DNA of 6,183 nucleotides from contig CAMPHE010000116.1 of the NCBI GenBank assembly GCA_946885815.1, positions 1-6,183 on the forward strand. The letters run 5' to 3'. Each line of letters opens with the position of its first letter. The first letter of the stretch is position 1. Position numbers and translations under genes: made by a program. Below the pieces are notes generated by a model that saw only the letters and a list, made by a program, of their open reading frames with translations, was not told where the DNA came from and did no database searches. This DNA is from an uncultured Arenimonas sp. (GTDB lineage Bacteria > Pseudomonadota > Gammaproteobacteria > Xanthomonadales > Xanthomonadaceae). Below, in pieces: positions 1 to 5,238 of this stretch.

Positions 1-353
1 TGCTGGTCGGCGGCATCGGCATCATGAACATCATGCTGGTGTCGGTGACCGAGCGGACGCGCGAGATCGGCATCCTGAAGGCGCTCGGTGCGACCCGGCG
101 CGACATCCTCGTGCAGTTCCTCGCCGAGGCGGGCCTGCTCGCGCTGCTCGGCGGCCTCATCGGCATCGTGCTGGGCTGGCTCGCGGGCCTCGGCGTCGCC
201 GCGCTGATCCCGAACTTCCCGCCGGCGTCGGTGCCGATGTGGGTGATCGTCGCGGCCGCCGGCTTCTCGGCCCTCGTCGGCGTCGTGTTCGGCATCATGC
301 CGGCGTCGAAGGCGGCGGGGCTGGATCCGATCGAGGCGCTGCGCTACGAATGA
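1..353 (+). CDS. MacB/FtsX-type ABC transporter permease, C-terminal fragment
   Basis: This is the last ~116 codons of an inner-membrane ABC permease; the reading frame enters at base 3 and the gene is cut by the window start. The fragment opens with LVGGIGIMNIMLVSVTERTR followed by EIGILKALGA. This is the hallmark junction of MacB/FtsX-family permeases, where a transmembrane helix leads into the cytoplasmic coupling segment that contacts the ATPase. Two further hydrophobic helices follow (roughly fragment residues 40-70 and 80-105), and the protein ends in the family-typical ASKAAGLDPIEALRYE tail. MacB-type systems do not carry substrates through the membrane but use ATP hydrolysis in the cytoplasm to drive periplasmic work, such as efflux of peptides, macrolides or lipoproteins. 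The substrate cannot be told from this fragment. Whether it is a full MacB (fused ATPase) or a separate permease also cannot be told. It ends with TGA directly against a REP repeat. The family call is firm; the exact subfamily is not. Confidence 0.92.
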   Translation, partial: LVGGIGIMNIMLVSVTERTREIGILKALGATRRDILVQFLAEAGLLALLGGLIGIVLGWLAGLGVAALIPNFPPASVPMWVIVAAAGFSALVGVVFGIMPASKAAGLDPIEALRYE

Positions 354-430
354 CCGGTACCGCAGGAGCGGCTTCCGCCGCGACCCGCCGTGCCGGGAGC
401 CCTGTCGCGGCTGAAGCCGCTCCTACCGGT
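353..430. repeat. Inverted pair of REP sequences (REPIN-like)
   Basis: Two copies of a REP-like sequence face each other across a 19-nt spacer (385-403). The left arm is 353-384. The right arm is 404-430 and reads on the minus strand as ACCGGTA followed by GGAGCGGCTTCAGCCGCGAC. The left arm matches it except for a 5-nt insert (CCGCA) and one C/A mismatch in the loop. Each arm is also a small hairpin by itself (GCGGCT-TC-AGCCGC in the right arm; GCGGC-TTCC-GCCGC in the left), so the unit can fold into one long cruciform/hairpin or two short ones. Nested symmetry of this kind is characteristic of REPINs mobilised by RAYT transposases. It lies between two convergent genes and may act as a bidirectional transcription stop or mRNA-end stabiliser; that role is inferred. 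There is no T-tract, so it is not a canonical intrinsic terminator. Confidence 0.85.
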
Positions 431-1283
431 CCGCGGGTGGCCTGATCCACGTCGTGCGCCACGACGCGCCCGCCTCGCCCATCTGCCGCGCGAGCGGCTT
501 CAGCGCCGGCTCGATCGCCTGTTCGATGCGCCACGGCGGATTGACGAGCAGCATGCCGCTGCCGTTCATCCGCAGCGGCGAATCGTCGGGGCGCACCATC
601 AGCTCGAACGTGATCGCCGATTTCGCCGGCAGCGCCGCGACCTTGCGGAAGAACGGCTGCAGTGTCGGCCGGCGCTTGATCGGATACCAGATGGCGAACG
701 TCCCTTGCGGGAACCGGACGAGGGCGTCGCGCAGCGCGGTGAGCACGTAGCCGAATTCGTCCTCCTGCGCCTCGTACGGCGGGTCGACGAGGACCAGCGC
801 GCGACCGAGACGGCGCTCGCCGTCGCGCGGCGGCAGCAGGGCCTTCATCGCCGCGTAGCCATCGCGCGCGTGCACGTGGCAGCGCGGGTCGCGCGCGAGC
901 AGGCGCTTCAGCGTCTCGGCTTCCTCCGGCTGCAGCTCGCAGGCCGCCAGCCGATCATCGGCGCGCAGCGCGCCGCTGACGAGCAGCGGCGATCCCGGGT
1001 AGGTGCCGGGCGCGTCGGCCCGCGCGGCCGCGACCGCCTCGTGGTAGGCCGCGAGCGCGGGCGGATCCCCGGCCGCCGGAACCAGCCGGGCGAAGCCGCC
1101 CAGCGCTTCGCCGGTGCGCTGCGCCTGTTCCCCGCCGAGGTCGTAGCGGCCGCGGCCGGCATGCGTGTCGAGCACGAAAAACGGCGCGTCCTTGCGCTTG
1201 AGCGCATCGAGCAGGGCGACCAGCACCAGGTGCTTGAGGACGTCGGCGTGGTTGCCGGCGTGGAAACCGTGGCGGTAGTTCAT
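423..1283 (-). CDS. rlmJ: 23S rRNA (adenine(2030)-N6)-methyltransferase RlmJ
   Basis: RlmJ transfers a methyl group from S-adenosylmethionine to N6 of A2030 in 23S rRNA, acting on free rRNA in the cytoplasm before subunit assembly. The product is 286 aa, close to the ~280 aa of the E. coli enzyme. It begins with the family's conserved N-terminus MNYRHGFHAGNHADVLKH. The SAM-binding motif I is DTHAGRGRYDL (residues 39-49), the catalytic DPPY motif is at 167-170, FAIWYPIK is at 196-203, and the terminal NGSGMLLVNPPW block is at 240-251. The start at 1283 is chosen because homology begins exactly there; the open frame continues upstream but only as antisense to the next gene. No clear Shine-Dalgarno precedes it. 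It is transcribed divergently from the DUF885 gene, with 87 nt between the two start codons. The final Arg codon and the TAG stop lie inside the right arm of the REP pair. Confidence 0.96.
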   Translation of the reverse strand: MNYRHGFHAGNHADVLKHLVLVALLDALKRKDAPFFVLDTHAGRGRYDLGGEQAQRTGEALGGFARLVPAAGDPPALAAYHEAVAAARADAPGTYPGSPLLVSGALRADDRLAACELQPEEAETLKRLLARDPRCHVHARDGYAAMKALLPPRDGERRLGRALVLVDPPYEAQEDEFGYVLTALRDALVRFPQGTFAIWYPIKRRPTLQPFFRKVAALPAKSAITFELMVRPDDSPLRMNGSGMLLVNPPWRIEQAIEPALKPLARQMGEAGASWRTTWIRPPADR

Positions 1284-1290
1284 GGCCGCG

Positions 1291-1296
1291 AGTCTA
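1291..1296 (-). promoter_or_regulatory. Possible -10 element (TAGACT) for leaderless rlmJ transcript
   Basis: Reading toward rlmJ, the hexamer TAGACT (TANNNT pattern) ends 7 nt before the ATG. That spacing would place the transcription start at or next to the start codon. The absence of any purine-rich ribosome-binding site upstream of rlmJ fits a leaderless mRNA. No convincing -35 is present (TGGCCG at the expected spacing), so this is a weak prediction. Confidence 0.25.
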
Positions 1297-1358
1297 GCCG
1301 GGACTGCGCGCGGCCACGCGAAAAAGTTACGCTGGCGCGGTCGTCCCGAACCCGCGCC

Positions 1359-1362
1359 GGAG
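1359..1362 (+). promoter_or_regulatory. Ribosome-binding site (GGAG) of the DUF885 gene
   Basis: GGAG sits 8 nt upstream of the ATG at 1371, an ideal Shine-Dalgarno spacing. It fixes the start of the DUF885 protein at the residue that opens its hydrophobic N-terminal segment, and argues against any of the in-frame upstream starts, which would read antisense through rlmJ. Confidence 0.7.
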
Positions 1363-1370
1363 TGCCTCGC

Positions 1371-3185
1371 ATGAAGTCCCTGTTCCGCCTGCTGAAGTGG
1401 CTGTCGGGCATCGTCCTGCTGCTCGTCGTCGGCCTCGCCGTGCACACGATGTACTTCCGGCCGCTGAAGATCGAATGGTTCTTCGAACGCGTGTTCGCGG
1501 AGTACGCGTTCGACGATCCGGAGCTGCTGACGTCGCTGCGGATGCTGCCGTCGTGGGCGAACTGGTACGGCGACGACCTGACCGACCGTTCGCCGGCACG
1601 CGAGCGCGAGATGCAGGCGAAACTGCGCGCCGACCTGGCGACGCTGCGCGAATACGACGTGGACGCGATGGGCGACTCGACGAAGCTGTCGCGGGACGTG
1701 CTCGAGTATTTCCTGCAGATCCAGGCCGACGGCGAGCGCTTCGCGCTGCATGTGCACCCGCTGAATCCGTTGTTCGGGGTGCAGAACGGCTACCCGGACA
1801 TGCTGGTCACCCAGCATTCGATCGACGGCGAGGGCGACGCCCGCGACTACATCGCGCGCCTGCGCAAGGCACCGGCGATGGCTGGCCAGGTGCTGGAAGG
1901 GCTCGCCGAGCGGGAACGGGCCGGCATCGTGCCGCCGACTTTCGTCGTCGAGAAGGTACTGGCCGAGATGCGCGCGTTCGTCGCGCCGGCGCCGCGCGAG
2001 AACCTGCTGCACACGAGTTTCGCCGGGAAGCTGGGCAAGCTCGACGGCCTCGCCGAAGCCGATCGCGACGCGCTGCTGGCCGAGGCCGAGACGGCGATCG
2101 CCGATGCGGTGTACCCGGCCTACGCGAGATGGATCGCCGCCTACGAGGCGCTGCTGCCGAAGACCACCGGCAACCACGGCGTCTGGGCGATGCCGGACGG
2201 CGCCGCGTACTACGCGTGGTCCGCGCGCATGCACACGTCGACCGACATGACGCCGGCGCAGATCCACCAGCTCGGGCTCGACGAGGTCGCGCGCATCGAG
2301 GGGGAGATGGACGCGATCCTCGCCGGCGAGGGCCTCGTCGAAGGCACGGTCGGCGAGCGCGTGCAGCAGATCGCGAGGCGGCCGGACCAGCTGTACCCCG
2401 ACACCGACGCCGGCCGCGAACGGATCCTCGCCGACTTCACCGCGATCATCGACGAGATCGACGCCGGACTCGACCCGTACTTCCGCCTGCGGCCGAAGCA
2501 GGGCGTGCGCGTCGAGCGCGTCCCCGAATTCCGCGAGAAGACCGCGCCCGGCGCGTACTACATGTCACCGGCGATGGACGGCTCGCGGCCCGGCATCTTC
2601 TACATGAACCTGCGCAGCGTCGACGAGGTCGCGCGCTTCGGCATGCGCACGCTCGCGTACCACGAGGCGATCCCGGGCCACCATTTCCAGACGACGATCC
2701 AGCAGGAACTGACGGGCGTGCCGACGTTCCGGAAGATCCTCCCGTTCACCGCGTTCTCGGAAGGCTGGGGCCTGTACGCCGAGCGGCTGGCATGGGAGAT
2801 CGGCTTCCAGGACGAGCCGCTCGACAACCTGGGCCGCCTGCAGGCCGAGATGTTCCGCGCGGTGCGCCTCGTGGTCGACACGGGCATGCACGACAAGCGC
2901 TGGACCCGCGAGCAGGCGATCGCCTACATGCGGGAAAAGACCGGCATGCCCGAGACCGACGTCGTCGCCGAGATCGAGCGCTACCTCGTGATGCCCGGCC
3001 AGGCGCTGGCCTACAAGGTGGGCATGAACCGCATCCTCGAACTGCGCGAGAAGGCGAAGGCGGCGCTCGGGCCGAAGTTCGACCTGCGCGCATTCCACGA
3101 CCTGGTGCTGGGCGGCGGCGACCTGCCGCTGCAACTGCTGGAACGCCGCGTCGACGCATGGATCGGCGCACGGGCGGGTGAATGA
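1371..3185 (+). CDS. DUF885 family protein, putative membrane-anchored zinc metallopeptidase
   Basis: This is a 604-aa protein of the DUF885 family (PF05960). After a basic start (MKSLFRLLKW) comes a hydrophobic stretch at about residues 11-27. It has no clear signal-peptidase site, so it is probably a single-pass anchor with the bulk of the protein in the periplasm. The putative metal site is HEAIPGHH (431-438; H431, E432 and H435 fit an HExxH-like zinc-binding/catalytic pattern with a longer spacer). SEGWGLYAE (463-471) follows about 30 residues later and could supply the third, glutamate ligand, as in gluzincin-type peptidases. Other family blocks are VDTGMHDKRWTREQAIAYM (502-520) and ERYLVMPGQALAYKVG (536-551), and the protein ends with a conserved helical region containing GGGDLPLQLLERRVDAWI. 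The length is normal for the family and all key residues are present. The peptidase role follows from motif resemblance; substrates for this family are poorly defined. A start at 1371 is supported by GGAG at 1359. The gene stands alone, divergent from rlmJ. Confidence 0.92.
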   Translation: MKSLFRLLKWLSGIVLLLVVGLAVHTMYFRPLKIEWFFERVFAEYAFDDPELLTSLRMLPSWANWYGDDLTDRSPAREREMQAKLRADLATLREYDVDAMGDSTKLSRDVLEYFLQIQADGERFALHVHPLNPLFGVQNGYPDMLVTQHSIDGEGDARDYIARLRKAPAMAGQVLEGLAERERAGIVPPTFVVEKVLAEMRAFVAPAPRENLLHTSFAGKLGKLDGLAEADRDALLAEAETAIADAVYPAYARWIAAYEALLPKTTGNHGVWAMPDGAAYYAWSARMHTSTDMTPAQIHQLGLDEVARIEGEMDAILAGEGLVEGTVGERVQQIARRPDQLYPDTDAGRERILADFTAIIDEIDAGLDPYFRLRPKQGVRVERVPEFREKTAPGAYYMSPAMDGSRPGIFYMNLRSVDEVARFGMRTLAYHEAIPGHHFQTTIQQELTGVPTFRKILPFTAFSEGWGLYAERLAWEIGFQDEPLDNLGRLQAEMFRAVRLVVDTGMHDKRWTREQAIAYMREKTGMPETDVVAEIERYLVMPGQALAYKVGMNRILELREKAKAALGPKFDLRAFHDLVLGGGDLPLQLLERRVDAWIGARAGE

Positions 3186-3186
3186 G

Positions 3187-3207
3187 AAAGGCAAAGACAA
3201 AGACAAG
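3187..3207 (+). repeat. Short tandem AAAGRC repeat
   Basis: Immediately after the DUF885 stop codon the plus strand reads AAAGGC, AAAGAC, AAAGAC, AAG: three and a half units of a purine-rich hexamer. The tract is markedly A-rich for this genome. It carries no open frame of note and no hairpin. It abuts the left inverted-repeat arm of the GxxExxY cassette, with 3 nt between them. Confidence 0.6.
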
Positions 3208-3210
3208 CCT

Positions 3211-3235
3211 GGGCACGACCGAGCACGACGGACAC
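3211..3235 (+). repeat. Left arm of inverted repeat flanking the GxxExxY gene
   Basis: The 25-nt arm (start GGGCACGACCGAGCACGACG, then GACAC) matches the reverse complement of 3626-3650 at 24 positions, with one single-base gap in each copy. It is built from imperfect 9-10-nt units of the type GCACGACNGA. It ends 7 nt beyond the stop codon of the GxxExxY gene, on its 3' side. The following bases (3230-3242) form a small GGAC-ACGAC-GTCC hairpin. Confidence 0.8.
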
Positions 3236-3242
3236 GACGTCC

Positions 3243-3623
3243 TCAGTTGACGCGGCGCTTCGCGGTCGGTCGAGGGCCGAAATTCAGGATCATGCCGAGC
3301 GGAAGTCCGGTGGCGCGCAGGTAGTTGAGCAATTGCCCTTCATGCGCCGAGGTCAGGACCGTCGCGGACTTCACTTCGATCAGCAGGCGGCCGGGAATGA
3401 TGATGTCGGCTCGATATTCGCCGACGACGTGGCCGCGATACCGGACGACGAGCGATGCCTGCTGCACGGGGTCCACGCCGGAACCGCGCAACGCGATCAT
3501 CAGCGCATTCTCATAAACCCGTTCCAGGTAGCCGTATCCCAGCTCGCGATAAACAGCGTAGAACGCATCGAAGACGATCTTCGAGAGCTCGGGCTCGACC
3601 AGATCCGGTCTTGTCGTGACCAT
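3243..3623 (-). CDS. GxxExxY family protein (PD-(D/E)XK-like)
   Basis: This 126-aa protein has the family's signature GYLERVY (residues 31-37: G31, E34, Y37), preceded by the typical SKIVFDAFYAVYRELGYG helix. A nuclease-like core follows: D73 in EYRADIII, then LIEVKS (81-86, E83 and K85), spaced like the D...ExK of PD-(D/E)XK enzymes, and QLLNYLRATG (97-106). The usual ending MILNFG precedes a basic tail. Length is typical. The family is widespread and often multi-copy, but its biochemical role is unknown; nuclease activity is an inference from fold resemblance. The ATG at 3623 is chosen because family homology starts just after it and no nearby in-frame ATG lies upstream; only a weak GGA precedes it. 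GC over 3301-3600 is about 62% by hand count, against about 73-75% in sampled neighbouring coding stretches. The gene follows ppx by 92 nt on the same strand and is enclosed by inverted repeats, suggesting acquisition as a unit. Confidence 0.92.
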   Translation of the reverse strand: MVTTRPDLVEPELSKIVFDAFYAVYRELGYGYLERVYENALMIALRGSGVDPVQQASLVVRYRGHVVGEYRADIIIPGRLLIEVKSATVLTSAHEGQLLNYLRATGLPLGMILNFGPRPTAKRRVN

Positions 3624-3625
3624 TG

Positions 3626-3650
3626 GTGTCCGTCGTGTCGGTCGTGTCCC
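3626..3650 (-). repeat. Right arm of inverted repeat flanking the GxxExxY gene
   Basis: On the minus strand this reads GGGACACGACCGACACGACG then GACAC, and it is the near-perfect inverted partner of 3211-3235. It consists of tandem GACACGACN units. It ends 2 nt before the start codon at 3623, so it occupies the place where promoter-proximal leader and ribosome-binding site would be. The rest of the gap up to the ppx stop codon (3651-3715) shows only short palindromes (CGATCG, CCATGG, TACGTA) and no convincing terminator. Confidence 0.8.
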
Positions 3651-3715
3651 ACGATCGCATCCATGGCCGTGCGAACTCTCCTCGATCCTACGTACGCCGA
3701 CGCCGGCCGCCGCCG

Positions 3716-5236
3716 TCAGTGGGTCTTGAGCACCAGCGTACGGCCGGTGGCGGCGTAGTACTCGCGCTCGGTCTCGAGGTCGGCGCGCGTCAGCGGATGC
3801 GCGTCGAGCCAGGCCTTCGGCAGGTGCAGAACGGCGGTGTCGGAGCCGGCGAGTTCGACCCGAAGCTCGGGCAGTGTCGAGCCGCCGTGGCTGCGGTGCA
3901 GCAGCACGCTCATCCGCAGCAGCAGCACGCAGCGCAGCGTGTTCGGCACGAGGCGGTCGGGCAGCTTCTCGAAGCTCTTCTGGTGCAGGTCGCGGCGCTG
4001 GTTGCGCACCAGCGCGGCGAGCTGCTGCTGTTCGGTGCGCGAGAACCCGGCGATGTCGGAATGCTCGATCACGTAGGCGCCGTGCTTCTGGTACTGGCTG
4101 TGCGCGATCGCCAGACCGAGCTCGTGCACCTGCGCCGCCCACGACAGCAGCCGACGGTCGCCCGCTTCCAGCCCGAGCGGGCCGTAGACCTGGTCGAACA
4201 GCGCCAGCGCCGTGGCCTCGACGCGGCCGGCCTGCTTCGCGTCGACGCCGTAGCGGCCGCGCAGCGCGGCGATCGAATCGTCGCGCGGGTCGATGTCGTG
4301 CGCGCGGCCGACGAGGTCGTAGAGCACGCCTTCGCGCAGCGCGTGGTCGCTGACGTACATCCGCTCGATGCCGAGTTCGGCGAAGGCCGCGTCGAGCACC
4401 AGCAGGCCGCCGGCGATGATCGGCCGGCGGTCGGCCGACAGGCCGGGCAGGCGCACGTCGTCGATGCGGTCGGCCGCGAGCAGTTTCTCGCGGATCGCCG
4501 CGAGGCTGTCGGCGGTGATCGACACCTTCGTCAGCTTCAGCGCGATCGACACGTCGCAGATCGCCTTGATCGTGCCCGACGACCCCATCGCGTCGTGCCA
4601 GCCGCGCCTGCGGTAGAGCCGCGCGAACTGCTGGAACTCGGCGGTGATCTCGGTGCGCGCCTCGTTCCAGCGCCTGCGCGAGAGCCGGCCGTCGGCGAAG
4701 AAGCGGCGCGTCGTGGCGATGGAGCCCATCTGCAGGCTCTCGCGTTCGAGCGACCTGAAGCCTTCGCCGATGATGAATTCCGTCGAGCCGCCGCCGATGT
4801 CCATCACCAGCCGGCGCTTGCCCTCGGCGGGCGGGTTGCCGTGGGCGACGCCGAGATAGATCAGGCGCGCTTCCTCGCGGCCGGCGACCACTTCGATGCC
4901 GTGCCCGAGCGCGGACTCGGCCGGCACCAGGAAGCGCGCCGGCTCGCGCATGGCACGCGCGGTGTTGGTGGCGATCGCGCGCACGCGCTTCGGGGGAATC
5001 GGCCGCAGGCGCTCGCCGAAACGCGACAGGCAGTCGAGCGCGCGGGGCAGCACGGCGGTGTCGAAGCCGCCGTCGGGGCCGAGGCCTTCGGCCAGCCGCA
5101 CGGTTTCCTTGATGCGGTCGACGATGCGCAGCTGGCCGAGCAGGTACTGCGCCACCACCATGTGGAAGCTGTTGGAGCCGAGGTCGACGGCGGCCAGCAG
5201 GTCGCCGTCGACGAGGGGTTCGTCGTCGATCACCAT
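3716..5236 (-). CDS. ppx: Exopolyphosphatase
   Basis: PPX removes terminal phosphates processively from long-chain inorganic polyphosphate, releasing orthophosphate; the same family can also act on pppGpp. The product is 506 aa (E. coli 513). It starts with the ASKHA-fold phosphate-1 loop AAVDLGSNSFHMVVAQ (15-30). The GREEARLIYLGV block (119-130) follows and contains the catalytic-position glutamate E121. Next are the phosphate-2 loop VMDIGGGSTEFIIGE (144-158), DAMGSSGTIKAI (215-226) and VSDHALREGVLYDL (295-308). The C-terminal HD-like helical domain begins with HELGLAIAHS (371-380). All expected motifs are intact. The ATG at 5236 is chosen because the E. coli protein begins at an equivalent distance from the first motif. 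It lies 2 nt after the ppk1 stop (TGA-CG-ATG), so translation is likely coupled to ppk1 and both share one mRNA. Confidence 0.96.
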   Translation of the reverse strand: MVIDDEPLVDGDLLAAVDLGSNSFHMVVAQYLLGQLRIVDRIKETVRLAEGLGPDGGFDTAVLPRALDCLSRFGERLRPIPPKRVRAIATNTARAMREPARFLVPAESALGHGIEVVAGREEARLIYLGVAHGNPPAEGKRRLVMDIGGGSTEFIIGEGFRSLERESLQMGSIATTRRFFADGRLSRRRWNEARTEITAEFQQFARLYRRRGWHDAMGSSGTIKAICDVSIALKLTKVSITADSLAAIREKLLAADRIDDVRLPGLSADRRPIIAGGLLVLDAAFAELGIERMYVSDHALREGVLYDLVGRAHDIDPRDDSIAALRGRYGVDAKQAGRVEATALALFDQVYGPLGLEAGDRRLLSWAAQVHELGLAIAHSQYQKHGAYVIEHSDIAGFSRTEQQQLAALVRNQRRDLHQKSFEKLPDRLVPNTLRCVLLLRMSVLLHRSHGGSTLPELRVELAGSDTAVLHLPKAWLDAHPLTRADLETEREYYAATGRTLVLKTH

Positions 5237-5238
5237 CG

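Noticed and set aside
492..509. REP-like GAGCGGCTTCAGC inside rlmJ, about 60 bp from the REP pair
   Set aside because: The 13-base match encodes plausible RlmJ residues (ALKPLA region), lacks the matching half of the hairpin, and is likely coincidence in GC-rich coding sequence.
390..1370. Long in-frame plus-strand extension upstream of the DUF885 start
   Set aside because: It runs antisense through rlmJ, its translation is Arg/Ala-rich without family resemblance, and GGAG plus the hydrophobic N-terminus place the true start at 1371.
1284..2267. Minus-strand open frame extending rlmJ upstream
   Set aside because: RlmJ homology starts at 1283; the upstream part is antisense to the DUF885 gene and is an artefact of GC-biased codon use.
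3211..3235. Inverted-repeat arms as a CRISPR or integron attC site
   Set aside because: There are only two copies in opposite orientation around a gene, no regular spacers, and no attC core signatures, cas or integrase gene.
3230..3242. GGAC-ACGAC-GTCC hairpin as a terminator
   Set aside because: The stem is only 4 bp and there is no T-run on either strand, so it is too weak to call.
3624..4142. Upstream extension of the GxxExxY frame on the minus strand
   Set aside because: It overlaps the 3' part of ppx in another frame, and the family's typical N-terminus begins just after the ATG at 3623.
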